DNA of 64,000 nt from Phycomyces blakesleeanus NRRL 1555(-). Its lineage: Eukaryota > Mucoromycota > Mucoromycetes > Mucorales > Phycomycetaceae. Position numbers and translations under genes: made by a program. Below, piece by piece: positions 26,017 through 39,007 of the stretch. The notes beneath the pieces were generated by a model, which did not search any database, was not told the DNA's origin, and saw nothing but the letters and a program-made list of their open reading frames with translations. Numbering within the stretch: position 1 is the first letter of the stretch; each line of letters starts with the position of its first letter. The DNA is taken from positions 496,001-560,000 of the forward strand of contig NW_017265140.1 of the NCBI RefSeq assembly GCF_001638985.1, given 5' to 3'.

Positions 26017-27305
26017 ATGCCAACTGCAATTCAGCTTTCATTCGTACTCGTATTCTTTTCATGCCTATTCAGCACAGTCTCGCTGTTGCATATTGATGTT
26101 GCACCTCATTCAAAGGATTGCTTCTATGAAGATCTCAATGAGGGTGACAAAATGACCGTGTCTTTTCAGGTAAGACACCAAAAGATGCTACACTACACTA
26201 CACTACACATGAAAATGGATACGAAAATGCACTTGCACATGCACATTTACATGCCTATACACATACGAATATACACAAATACACATAAATACACTGCACA
26301 TACACAGGGGTTGATGAGTGATGAAAAGGACTGATAATAATCTCTACTGCTTAGGTTGGCGAAGGTGGAAATCTTGACATTGACTTTTGGGTAAGTTTGG
26401 TCATTTGAATTACAAAAGAGATGATGGATGGATTGTGGATGAAAAACGAGTAAAAGGAAGAGAGAGAGAAAAAAAGGCACACACAAAAAGAAAGAGAGCT
26501 ATGAGACTAAGAGAAAAGAACCGGGATGATAATTGTAGATTCTAGATCCCAGAGGCACTACAATCAAGCGTAGTGAAGGAGATGCCAAAGGAAACCATGT
26601 GATTACTGCCTTGTCTACTGGAAGATACACATATTGCTTCAACAATGGAATGTCTGGCAAGGCTGCAAAGGCAATTGATTTCAATGTTTATGATATGGAG
26701 AAAGTCAGTTCTTCTGCTGCAGGTAAAACAGTATACCACTCTCAAATAGATCAAGAAAACAAGAATTGTAGATAGATAACTATCATATATACTAATATAT
26801 TTATATATTTCTTTAACCAAAAAAAACAATCAGAACACATTGATCCCATTGCACGTGAAATAAGGGAATTGGCCGAGAGTATTCATGCTATCAAGGTTGA
26901 GCAAGAATATATTGTGGCCCGTGAGAGACAGCATCGAGACAGTAAGTTTTCTTCTTTCTTTCTCCTTTTGGCTTTTATTTTCTCGGTGGTATTTCTTTCA
27001 ATGGCTGTAAATATGAGAGAAAGCTTGTGTGTGTATGTGTGTGGATTTATTCCAGTACAGTTAATAGGCTCTATGCCTATTTATCAAGAATGTATCAATC
27101 AAAAACAAAATGTGTGATATTATAAGATCAGAAATTCACCACAATATATACATATACATACATATATATATATACTATAGCTGCAGAAAGTACAAATGCA
27201 CGTGTAAAATGGTGGTCCCTTGGACAGTTGGGCCTATTGATGTCAGTGTGTGTCTGGCAGGTTCTTTACCTCAAGCGATTCTTTGAAGTCAAGAGAGTCG
27301 TCTAA
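26017..27305 (+). CDS. EMP24: p24-family cargo receptor, Emp24/TMED2
   Basis: Five exons: 26017-26169, 26355-26390, 26539-26722, 26834-26941, 27181-27305 (606 nt, 201 aa, the same length as human TMED2). A signal peptide covers about residues 1-22. The lumenal GOLD domain (about 24-120) has the Cys pair at KDCFYE and TYCFNN. A coiled coil follows, containing IKVEQEYIVARERQHRD. One membrane span precedes the cytoplasmic tail YLKRFFEVKRVV, whose FF pair binds COPI and COPII coats. It cycles between ER and Golgi, selecting cargo such as GPI-anchored proteins. The gene has a 36-nt exon encoding 12 residues. Confidence 0.95.
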
Positions 27306-27389
27306 GTATATATATATATATATGTAACGAAGAACTAAAGCATATACACCAAAGAATAAATAAAAAAAAAAGAGTGAAAAAAAAAACTC

Positions 27390-27422
<33 letters not shown>

Positions 27423-28745
27423 CATTTTACAGGGTTTTATTTGATAAAAACAAAAGGGTCTTATCCTAGTACAAATATATTGATTGTTTGATTTCTCGTT
27501 TGTTTGCTTCCTTATTTGTTTGCTTGCTTGATTCTTTAATACTTTCTCTAAATAAATAAATAAAAAGGACAATGACAAACAAAACCTAAAAGGAAGAGGG
27601 TAAGTAAGGAACGGTACAAGGGGGAAGGGGAGGAGGGTTTTCACAAGTGATATCCAAGGTTTCTTTTGTGTGTATGTGTTTTTCTTTTAAAGAAAAAAAG
27701 GTGGCAGCTAGCTATCAAGAGCCAGGCATTTGAAATTAGACACTTAAAAAAGGGACGGGCTCCATGGAGAAAGCGACATAATTAAAGTATAACCCACAGT
27801 GAAGGTACTACCCAAAGATTTTATACGGCCTACTTCCAAACACAAAATAGTCCTAAATAAACGTGATTCGAGAATTGCTATTATTGGTATGGTTACTACG
27901 AAACCAATAAGGTTGTGTGTCTTGCAGGACTACACAATATTACAGCAGGTATTCACAATGAAATATGTATTGCACAATATATATGCATGTGTGTGTGTGG
28001 GAGAGAGTGAGAAAGAAAAAATACCTTGGGTTCGTTTGTCAAAGAAATCATTTAGTTGTACAATGGTTCTATTAAAAACTCAGGTAATAATACTAGTAAT
28101 ACCAATGATGGGTAGTGAATGTAATGTCATTCTTTAATGTAATAAGCAATATATACACATATTCTTATTCTTACTATTATTTTTTGAATTTTATGTTCTT
28201 GTATTATGACTTGAAATTATGCATTAGCATAAATTCTAAAATCATGTACTTCATTTTATTAGCATGTGTTTTATATGTGTTTTTTCATATTTATTTTATT
28301 TTAGTTTTTTTTTAAAAAAAAATATTAAAGAACTATTATTATTATTACCAAGAAGCTAAAAGAAAAAAGGTTTATTCTTCAAAGTATTAGCGTCAATTGA
28401 CCAAAACCAATATCGCATCAAAGCATGTGTCTCTTTATCCCTATAGAATATACCTATGTATTTATTACATATCACAGCTTTCTTCAAGATATTGATATAT
28501 TTCTTCATTGCGTCAGTCCAGAAAGGATTTTGGCGTCATAACCAAGATTAACTTTAGGCTATCCAAATTAAGAATAATGAACACATAAACATGCACACCG
28601 ATACATTTTATTTTGGCGCAATAAAAAAAAGGAGAGTATTAGGTTCTTGGCGCTGTTTTGTTAAAGTTGACGGCTCGGCTTAATAGCCACAAAAAACATA
28701 TATATATAAAAGAAGAAGATTCACAATAAGAATAAGAGTAAGGGT

Positions 28746-28917
28746 CCCCCCCCCCCCCCCCATCCGAATAGTCCGGGTACATATTCTCTGAGCTGCTGAT
28801 TTTTATTTATTAAGTAATAATGGTAATAATAGTAATATTAACGGTAATATTAACGGTAATAGCAATAGTAATGGTATTAAAGGGACAAGGGACAAGAGTA
28901 AAGGGGGGGGGGGGGGG
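28746..28917. repeat. C16 and G15 homopolymer pair
   Basis: Sixteen C at 28746-28761 and fifteen G at 28903-28917, 141 bp apart, so the two runs can pair with each other. Between them lie imperfect GGTAATATTAAC-type units. Such runs are exceptional in this AT-rich window. Confidence 0.9.
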
Positions 28918-30891
28918 AAAGAGGAGAAAAGAGGAGAAGAGTATATATATATATAAAGAAAGGAAGAATGATACAAAGCAATCGTACCAAACGCTCTTCT
29001 CCTTCAATATCAAGGGTGTACAAGATGATCTGGTATATGAGTATCCCTTTATTATAACCATACATTCTTGTTTGGTGGATCGTCTGCTTCTTTGGTAGGA
29101 GTTATTGCATATCTAACGTTGGCGTACATGGCGGCAACCTATTGATATCGTCTGATATTACCTGGTATTCTTATAGTATACGCATGTAATTATATCTATA
29201 GAAATAGTAAGGAAATCATTGTACAAAACGATACTTTATTCTATTATCATTTGTTCAAATATTTGAAAAAGATGTACAGAAACAAAGCAAGAATTATAAA
29301 GTAAAAAAAAAGGGTAACAGTTAAATAACCTAATACTCGGTAGATCTTCAAGAGGGATTTTTTTTAAAATTTTTTTTTTGGGTTACTGTTGTTGGCCTTA
29401 TTCTTGCTTTATTTAATTGTGTATATTTCTCTCAATAATAATAAATTAACATTTCCTCAATTAGAATATACATATTTACCCACGATTATATTGCTCTTCT
29501 TTCTCAAAAGAAGAAAAAGAGAGCACCAGAGCGTAAAGAGCAAGACAAAAAAATCAGATATTTCTTAGAATAGAGCAAGCTTAACGAATAAAATATCAAA
29601 ATTGAAACAACTAGCATATAAACCTTTGGTGTGAACAAACCAAAAACATTAAAAGGTGCAGAAGACTGGAAAAATTATTTTGATTTGATAAAGCTCCTTC
29701 TAGATCTTGATTAATTTATTTTGGTCTGTCCATATCATATGTATCTCAACAACAACAACAGCAAAAAGGGCTTCGAATTTTCGGCCAAATGAACCAATTG
29801 AGAGTGGAAACTGTAAAAACATATATTAAAGCAAGAAAATAAATAAAAAATAAAGAACGCCAATTAGCGCAAATTAATGAGAATATTAATAATAATAAAT
29901 AATATAAAAGTGATATAGATAAATGTGTGTAAATCAAATAAAGATGGATAATAAACTCCCTCAATATTTCGGACCGGATCTGTTATGGTACCGGAACATC
30001 CTCACTTATTTACTATATATTTATTTTTACTTACTACTAATCCTAATGCTAATGTTAATACTAATACTAATACTAATACTGCTGCTGCTGCTGCTGCTGC
30101 TGCTGTACTAACTAAGCTGCCATAAAATGGTAAAAGACAATCACCCTTCTTTTCCGTTTTTGTGATCGTCTAAACAAGTTGTATAGTAGTATTCCTTACT
30201 CTTATTGTCATTACCATTACCACTATCATTATCATTACATTCTTTATTGCTTTATTATTTATACGTCACAATTTCACAATGTTTATTATACAGACAGTTA
30301 TCTTTTCTGTAGCACCCTTGAATCAATAACAAAAGAAAGAAAGATAAATAGAGAGAGAGAGAGAGAGAGATATGTTTGTGTTTGTGTTTGTGTTTGTGCT
30401 CAGCCCATATATGAACTGGCTCTTTAAAGCAATTGTGATCTTTCTATAAACTTGCCTCATCTAATCTTTCTTTTGAGCTCACCAAATCATCCTATTTTGG
30501 ATACGGAACCCAGAGTATAATTATAATTATATACATGCTTTTACTATGACCACACGTGCGAAATTGGTGGAACAATCTCAATATTCAACCAAGTAAAAGA
30601 AAGAAATAAAAGAATCAAAATGAATGGTTTAATTGATACTTTGGTTTTACAGAACTTGTAAAGTAGTTTTTTTTGTGTATGTTTATATTTTATATGTGTA
30701 AGATATTTTGGGTCATCCTAATCTCCCTTGCACATATATATATTTTCTGAATTGGCCTGGACTCAACGCAGTTCAGTTAATTTCAGTTCATTTCAACTCA
30801 TTTCAGGTCAAATCAATCAAAATGAATAAATGAATAAATTCAATCAATCGATCAATAAATCAAAATAAAAAAATAAAATAAAAAATAAGCA

Positions 30892-30992
30892 GTACACACA
30901 CACTACACACACTACACACACTACACACATTGTACGCATTATTATCGCATGGCCTGGTGTTTAATGCGTGTAGTGCGTGTAGTGTGTGTGTA
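30892..30992. repeat. Imperfect long hairpin of CA/TG units
   Basis: The left arm (30892-30940) repeats CACACTA and ends TGTACGCATTA. The right arm (30961-30992) is its imperfect reverse complement, beginning TTAATGCGTG and repeating TAGTGCG/TAGTGTG. The loop is about 20 bp. Confidence 0.7.
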
Positions 30993-32030
30993 TCTTTTAC
31001 AAAAAATTTTTTTTTGTCCTATTGCTCTTCGTGGGACAAGGAGGCAGGCGGTTTAGGGGGGAGGCTCTCATGATATTGTAACTGTTGAGTAAAAGAATGA
31101 TTAGGGAGTTCAACAAGAAAAGATAAAATAAAATAAAGGAATTCACTGTGTGATTAATCTTTGACCCAGATTTCCAAGCAAAAAGAATAAAATCTCAAAA
31201 AGTCATATATATTTATATATATATATTTGTTTGTTTCTTTTTTTTTTGATTCCGTAATGTTAGAGATAAATTATTCAAGTTTATTTGTTTTTCTCCCTTA
31301 ATAAGATGTGTAAATATTTTGTAAATAAAGAGGTGACACTAAAATGGCAGGTTTGCTTGTTGATATATTTATTGATAAGTAATGTCGATGGTGGTAGCTA
31401 TGGTGATGGTGGTAGCTATGGTGATGTCGGATCAGTTCTATGCAATAAACTATATAAACATATAAGCACAAAAAAAAACAAAGCAAAAATATAGAAATAG
31501 AAATAGAAATGTCCGTCCTTATCCGAGCGGAATAGACGGTTGACAAGGTTTTGAGAATATATAGAAACTAAGTTATACAGAATAGACGAAAAAGGGATAA
31601 CAGGATAATTTGGATATAAAAATTATAAAATTATAAAAATTCAAATAGGGGGGGAGTGAATGAGAAAGAGAAGGTAAAGGTATAGAAGAGGAGGGGTCAG
31701 AGGGGCCATATACATAGATACCTCTGGTCATATATATATAAAAGCATTGTAAAGAATAGGAGGGGGAGAGGAAGATATTGGGGGAGTAAAAATATATATA
31801 TAATAATATAATAGAGAGATAGTTTTATTGCAACCGAGCAAACTTTGTTTTAGTCTTTATTTTTGGGCTATGAAGCAAGGCACACGGACCGTATTCCTTT
31901 TTGAGTGCAACGCAAGGTCGGAAAGTTAGAGCAGGCCATGAGGTGGATCGCTGCCAGACGATAAATAGCCAAGAACCCAAAAAAAAAACCTGAATTTGAT
32001 GTTAACTCATTTCTCTTCTTTTCCTTTACA

Positions 32031-33517
32031 ATGCCGCCCACACACATTCAGCGCCCAAAACTCGACCCTCAACCACTTCTCAACACCTACATTCACAACA
32101 ACACCATCAGACTAGTCGATATCATTGGAACCGGTGCCTATGGAGTCGTATTTATTGGTCAACACATCCACACCAACCAGAGATATGCTGTGAAATGGGT
32201 TCTTGGAACAAAGACGACTGAGAATGAGATCTCGATACACTCCCAACTTCCCAGCCACCAAAACGTGCTCTCCCTTGTCCTAGTGACAACAGAGCCTGCG
32301 GGGGTATTCATTGTGCTTGAGTACGCTCCTGGAGGCGATCTATTTGCAGCAATTACCAAAGCACATGAAATTGTCGGTGACAACCATGCCATCCGACATG
32401 TATTTCTACAAATCTTGAGCGCCGTACAACATTGTCACCAAAACGGAGTTTTCCATCGTGATCTCAAGCCGGAAAACGTCTTGCTTTTCCCGAATCTCCT
32501 TGTCAAACTCGCTGACTTTGGACTCGCCACCACACGAACAGTATCTGCAGATTTTGGCTGTGGGTCGATATTCTACTATTCACCAGGTAAATATATATAA
32601 ATAAATGTATATATATATATAAATATTTGTACTTATTTATAATCTCTTTAGAGTGTCAGGGTGCTTCTTTTCGTAAAGATCAGAAACGTAAAGCTTATGG
32701 CTGCCAGCAAAGTGACGTATGGAGCCTGGGAGTGATTTTGATCAATCTGGTCGTTGGACGGAACCCTTGGAAGGAGGCCAATCTCCAGGACCCCACCTTT
32801 AAAGCTTATGTTCGCAAACCACGCCATTTCTTCCGTTCCATTCTACCCGTCATCTCAGACGAATTGGATTCTATTCTGAGTCGCATCTTTTGCATTGATC
32901 CCGCGCGCCGAATTTCTCTACCAGAATTGAGGATTCTCATCCTTGGTTGTCGTACATTCACCAAACATGACACGGTTTCCAACACAGCCAGCCTTCCTCC
33001 TGCACCTTTGCCACCACTGCCTATGCCGCTGCCTCTGCCTCTGCCGCTGCCGATGCCGATTGGACTACAACAGAAAGAAAAACTACTATTATTAAAAACT
33101 ACGACGGCCACAGCACCCGTGGCCTACACACCATCATTTACACGCACCATGTTAGACTATGTGGGATCTTATACCGATGAAGATGGGTTGGTTTCCTCTG
33201 CTGCGTCTGTAGCACAGCGCGCCAAACATGCCAAACCAAGCCATATATTTGCCCACCCACCATTTCCAGCCCCAACAACTCGACCCCCTCCACTCCCTAC
33301 AGTCACACCATCATCTTGGTCATCTTCGGGTTCATCAGGGTCTTCTACATATTCAGTCGACCGGCCATTTACACCTGAAAGCACAGGAACAGCAGCAGGA
33401 ACAGCAGCAGGAACAGGAATCATGGCTACTACGACCTATGCCCTACACAAAAAACCCACGTGCACACCTTTCAACATGCACTCCACCCCCTCACTTCTCT
33501 CCCTATCGCCATCTTAA
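32031..33517 (+). CDS. Ser/Thr protein kinase, Ran1/Pat1-like
   Basis: Two exons: 32031-32586 and 32652-33517 (1422 nt, 473 aa). The kinase domain covers about residues 27-305. The glycine loop is GTGAYGVV, the ATP lysine K55 is in YAVKW, the catalytic loop is HRDLKPEN (142-149) and DFG is at 162-164. The activation segment ends YYSPECQG, followed by DVWSLGVIL. SPECQG in place of the usual APE, with the Cys in the activation loop, is typical of the fungal Ran1/Pat1, Ksp1 and Sks1 group, which couples nutrient state to meiosis or filamentous growth. The C-terminal tail is Pro- and Leu-rich, with a repeated PLPLPMP-type stretch, then Ser/Thr-rich. Group membership is fairly clear; the exact role is inference. 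Confidence 0.9.
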
Positions 33518-34994
33518 ATGTGGCCGCATTACATTCATCGTACCTTCATTTCATTGTATCTCACATCTCTCTTTCTTGGTCCCCGATCAACCCACCAACT
33601 CCAATACCTCCCCCCCTTTTATTTTATTTTATTTTACTTTACTTTACTTTCAACTCAACTCAACTCAACTCACCTCACCTGGTAAAATTTCATTTTTATT
33701 TTATTTTATTTCATTTTATTTTATTTTATTTTCATATTCATTTGTTTATTTGTTCAAAGTCTAAAAAAATATTCATTCCTACATTAATTCAAGCAGACCT
33801 AGATTATACCCTCTCTGTCTTGATTGCCTTTGTCTTGTTACTACTACTACTACTACTACTACTATTATTTGTTCTTTCTTTTATATACATGTCTCTTGCA
33901 CACACTCATCTTCTTTTATTTATTTTTTTAAAAAAAAGAGATACACTCTACAAACTTGTACAATTTCCTTTACATACTACACATTTATTTTATTTTATTT
34001 AAATTGAATTGAATTGAATTCTCTAATATAGCTATAGTTCAATTATTGAATAAATAAAATAAATAAAAACTCTCATCTCGTCATTTAAAGAGAGAAAGAA
34101 ATATAAGCAAAGCTGGTGAAATATGCAGGGTCTTACTATGTTATGTTATAGTGTAATGTGGTGTAATGTAGTGTATTGAATATCATCGGCATTCCTTTCA
34201 ATATTATTTATTAGATTAAACATAAATATTATTATTGATAGAATTAATAACTCAATTCTGTTTTGTTCTTTTCTCACTCTATTGGTTTGATTATAATATA
34301 TATACATGGCGTTTTGTTGCTTTACTATATAGACGCACTATCTCTTGGGAGGGAGGGAGTAAAATAAGATAGATAGATAGAAGGGGGGAGATGTTTAATG
34401 TGAGATGAAATATAATAGAATATAGTAGATATAATAAAAGGGTTAGAGAGAGAGGGGGGGACATCATGGGGGCAGTTTTGATCCTCGGAGCGTACACATA
34501 TATACAAGCTCGCAAACACAGATTAGTGTCTATCATTTTTTACATATGAGAAATAGATTTTATAATACAATATAAATAAGTAAATAAGTAAATAAGTAAA
34601 AAAAGAAAGAAAGGACATGCTGTCTATATTTTATCATATTTTACTTTTTAGATAAGCAAAAAAAAAGGCACAGGTTTAGAATTGAGTAACCTAAGAAGAG
34701 TAGCACACAATTAATATATTTATATTTTTGACAGACAATATCATATGAAAATTCAACATATTTTTTATATAAAAATATATATATTTTTTGAAATAGCTTG
34801 TATGGTATTGGCTGTATAGCCAGATATCTGGATTCCCGCTATCTATTTTGTCTTATTACAAATAGTATTTTATAGATAGCAAATAATAAAAAAAAAAAGA
34901 GAGATCTACCAAAATATATACAATTTTAATGCAACCAAAAAAAAAATGTAACCACGAGTCTGGATTAACAAAAAATACTAACACAAACTACTAC

Positions 34995-35028
<34 letters not shown>

Positions 35029-36239
35029 ATTATAATTATTTCTTATGATATATTTGTATAGATATTTTAACTTTTTTTTTATTTATTTATTTTTATTCAA
35101 TCATTTCCTCTCATGTTGCGCCATTTATTATAATATTTTATTTATTTATATAATATCTTGACTCATAGATACAAATTGTAGCTTATCTACCTTGTACATC
35201 CAGATCGTGAGTTTCTTGTCATATAAGTACCTACCTATCTATCGAGCTATCAAGCTATCAAGCTATCAACCTATTCCATATTTGTATAAACATAAGAAAC
35301 TAGAATTACCAATACCAATCGTTTGGCTCATAATGTAATTTTAACCGAATGCTGCAACATTATGTATCCAACTCTTGATACTCTCCTGTCGATCAACAGT
35401 CGTTAGATCGGTACCCAATAATATACCCTCATTGCCACCACTATTGCTATTTCTATTGCTATTTCTATTGCTATTGCCATTGAAAATTACCATTACCACC
35501 ATCTCACTAATCAATTCATATAAATATCACGAGTACTCTAAAGTAACCAAGCTATCAAATTTAATCATAGTGAGTTTGTGATGTTTGGAATTAGGATTTT
35601 TTTTACTGTAGTTTATTTGGTAATTAAGCACACAATTTCTCTTTTCTTTATTTCTTTCATAAACAGAACATTCATCCCTTGCTGAATAAGACGTCTTTAT
35701 TCTTCTTCTTCTTCTTCTTCTTCTTGACAAACATTCAATTGAGAATCACATATGTTTATAAATCACATCAGCACACACATGGCATTAAAAGGAGTCAATC
35801 AAAAAAGAAAGAAAAAGAAAACCATAGAAAAATGCAACTAGATCTGGGGATTATTTTTTTTAAAAAAAAGCAAAATGTGTACATTGCATTATAGAGACTA
35901 CTGTTGTTGCTATAGTAACAAAAAAGGTACAATTGGGTATATTGGCCAAGTATAGCATTCAACTTTTACATACATATACAACACCAACAAAAAAATAAAT
36001 ATTAAAGATTAAATTTAATTATTTTTACACCACCACTCCATTATTACCACTATTACCAATAAGAGAAATCGGTTCTACCATTGACTGTATTTAATTATTA
36101 CTATGTGTGTACTATTTAATGCAAAAAATTATATATATAGATTTATGTAATTTACAGGAATCAGCCCATACAACCGGCCATTCGCAACAGGTTTTGGGGG
36201 AGAGAGTATTTTGTAGAAAGGAAATGTACCCTTGTTCAT
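33518..36239. other. Intergenic, AT-rich
   Basis: TTTTA- and CAACT-type repeats (33609-33735) follow the kinase gene. (TAC)n near 33838-33862, (TTA)n at 34991-35026, (TTC)n near 35699-35724 and two T(n)A(n) palindromes (33927, 35852) are present. Near 36130-36240 the base composition shifts towards that of the DIRS-like remnant. No gene is recognised. Confidence 0.45.
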
Positions 36240-38163
36240 AAAATTTCGCTGTTCATCATCACACCCACTACCCATATCATGCCAGAAGGAACTTCGTTGG
36301 CGGGAGCGCAATACTTTCCAGTGGAATGCCTGATCGTTGCTACCACAACAGAACAAGCATGTCCTTTTCGTCAACGCGAGCAACACGGGGTGGGAGTGCT
36401 CATTGGGAAACCAGACAGCTCACGGTTACTGGAACCACCAAGAAGCCAGTATTTCTATCAACTGGCGCGAGATGAAAGCGGTCCAACTTGCTCTACAAAC
36501 CTTCCCTTCTCTACAACACACCTCAATACTCGTACGCACGGACAACACCACGTCCCTATCCTACATCAACAAGCAGGGTGGATGAAAAGCTTTTCACCTC
36601 ATGTCTCTAGCAACCAAGATATGGCACTTATGCTTACACCGAGGACTACGACCAACAGCACAACACATTGCCGGGAAAGAGAACATCACAGCCGACTTAG
36701 AATTCAGGCGAACATTCACGAAGCACCTATGGAAACTCTCCCGCTCGGCCTTCTAATGGATTCAATCCCACTGGGGACCTCGTTCAGCCGACTTGTTCGC
36801 CGACCAGATCACTCACCTCCTGCCAGAATACGTGTCATGGATGCCAGATCCAAAGCCCGTCGCCACCGACACATTCTCCGTCCCTTGGTCCAACTGGCAA
36901 AACTGTTACCTAAACCCACCGTGGAACCTACTGAGCAAGTCCCTACACAAAATATGGCAGGAAGACTTGACAGAAACCATCATAGCACCAATTTGGCCGA
37001 GCGCACGTTGGTACCCGATGCTACTAGAAATGAGCATTGCCCTACCAATACTTCTATCAGCAACGGATATTGTCCTGGCCTCCCCCAAGATACCCTGACC
37101 CTTGAAGAACCCACAGTGGAAGCTCGCCGCATTCAGAGTCTCAAGCGTCGATATGAAGACAGAGGTTTAACTGACGATTCAATGAACATTTTTATGGGTG
37201 GCTCTGGAGAACAAACCAACCAACCGAGTGTATCAAAGGGGACAACACCTCTTCATTACATGGGAATTGCAGCAGGATGTCTCCCTGACAGAATTCTCAG
37301 TGCAAGGCCTCATCAACTTTCTAGTATATGTACATTCTTCAGGGTACAGTTTTGGCACCATTACATCACATCGTACGGCAGTTCTCAAGCTACATGACCA
37401 TCCGAACTCTATCCGACATCATGAAGACATCACTAACCTGTTTACTCGACTTGCACAACTTGTGCCTCCCATCCGAAAAACGAAGCCAAAAGTGGATCTT
37501 ACCCTAACCTTGCAGTTTTTGTCTCACGTAGCATCATCAACAGACACACCCTTGGCCTCTCTATCAAAGAAAACAGCATTCCCCTTGGTCATGGCTGCAT
37601 TCCTTCAACCTTCGGGTCTTTCGAGACTAAACCTCACATATGCATCTGTTGCGGCATAAAACAAAGCCCTCACATTCGACGTAGTGGTACCAAAAGAACG
37701 TTGCCAGAGTAGGTAAATCATCAAGACTATTCGAGTACAAGCACACCCGGACCCAACATTGTGTCCTGTCTTAGCATTTTGTGCCCTTTGAGACCACCCT
37801 GGAGCGGCTTCTAGACCTCCAAATTCACTATTTTTCAAGGCAACAAAACCATCCTGAGTCGTAAAAGCATCTACAATTTCATCCTGGTTACACACGTTAG
37901 TACGCCTGTCCTCTCCGTTGTCGGTTTCGGTTCGCTCGTTGGCCTTCTCTCTAGCTTTGGAACGTGGAATGCCTGTGGTAAATAGTATTACCTTAGACAA
38001 TTGGTCGAATGAAGATGTATTTCAACATCATTACCGCCGAAACCATGTTTTATCTGCTGACTTTACCTCTTTGGTTATCAGGCTGACCAATACAGAAGAC
38101 AATTCCGTTGGCGACAAAGATGGAGAGCAATTCTTCGATGCTCCAGATACGGTACCTCTCTGA
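36240..38163 (+). mobile_element. Degenerate DIRS-type (tyrosine recombinase) retroelement remnant
   Basis: Homology runs through several frames broken by stops. A frame near 36284-36585 contains the end of a reverse transcriptase and an RNase H-like segment: LRWRERNTFQW, a stop codon, VLFVNASNTGWECSLGNQ, INWREMKAVQLAL, LVRTDNTTSLSYINKQGG. A second open piece (36793-37098) follows. The tyrosine-recombinase part begins near 37198 and includes TITSHRTAVLKLHDHP and KKTAFPLVMAAFLQPSGLSRL. After further stops it ends at 37918-38163 with SLALERGMPV and VFQHHYRRNHVLSADFTSLV, which carry the His/Arg/Tyr-type C-terminal recombinase signature. RNase H followed by a tyrosine recombinase is the DIRS arrangement, common in Mucorales. 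At least five in-frame stops make it inactive. The long 372-codon frame at 36279-37397 is out of frame with all recognisable motifs and is not a gene. Confidence 0.82.
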
Positions 38164-39007
38164 ATCAGCAATTGTTTCTTCCATATTTGTTCTCTGGTCT
38201 ATCCAGGGAAATTTTACAATAAATAAAGCGCGGCTCGGAGAGCCAATACCATATCGGAAGAAGTTGGAGAGGAGGAGGCAACAACCATTGTGTTACAAGA
38301 AACACACAATATTTATATGTTGCTGATAGGAATATTTCAATCCTCGCGTTAGAAAAGTCATGAAATATCTAGTTTGGCAAAACCAATGTGGTTGAATTGA
38401 AGTTTATATATTAAATTTGTTTTTTTTTATTCCAAAATACACATTTATTTCCCACATACCACTGTGGATGCTTTAACTGTAGCCCCTTAAAACAAAGCCA
38501 CAACTTTAATGTGTGTTAAATAAAATACAGCGTATCAACCAATATATATATATATTTCAAAACACTATAAAATAGCAAAGTGTACCTAAGCTTCAATACA
38601 AAGTAATATAATTTTCATCTTATTACCAAGATGCCTATAAAATACGAAGAAAGTAAGAGAATTTAATACAATGAGACCAAACAGTTTACTTCTGGCTTGC
38701 TTATAACTTATTTATATGGTTCACAGCTATTCACCAAGCCATGCTTCATCTACAGCAGCAGAATGAAAAAAATTTGTCTGTCAAAGCTGATAAAGAATAT
38801 CAAAGAAATAATCGTGGAAGATTATATAGATAACATAAGCTTCAAAAATTATAAGCACATTTGGCAAAATAGAATATTCGCGGTGGCAGAAAAGTATAAC
38901 ATACTTTTGGTAAAGAATAATAATAATAATTAATAATTACTTGTACACATACACATAAATAATACGTAATAAGCTAAAATACATGTCTAGATAAAGAAAA
39001 CCCAAAG
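38164..39007. other. Flank between DIRS remnant and unknown-family gene
   Basis: Probably includes the 3' end of the DIRS remnant (to about 38310) and the unresolved 5' end of the next gene. An open frame at 38697-38933 is Lys-, Ile- and Asn-rich and could hold an upstream exon, but I could not join it by splice signals. Confidence 0.35.

Larger units (their letters stand above)
27306..32030. other. 4.7-kb gene-poor region with repeats
   Basis: No domain-bearing frame is seen. Notable are (TTA)n at 27391-27423, a T9A9 palindrome near 28307, facing C16 and G15 runs (28746-28917), (CTG)n at 30079-30104, GA repeats near 30351-30370, an AC/GT hairpin at 30892-30992, and G-rich purine tracts at 31647-31780. 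A 112-codon frame at 27799-28137 has mixed composition but no recognisable family. Confidence 0.5.

Noticed and set aside
27799..28137. 112-codon frame on the plus strand
   Set aside because: Mixed composition with no domain; the latter half reads through simple GTGT/GAGA repeats. Too weak to call.
30011..30110. Leucine-rich frame over a (CTG)n tract
   Set aside because: Purely a microsatellite translation.
36279..37397. Long 372-codon open frame
   Set aside because: It is out of frame with the RNase H and recombinase motifs of the DIRS remnant and has no domain of its own.
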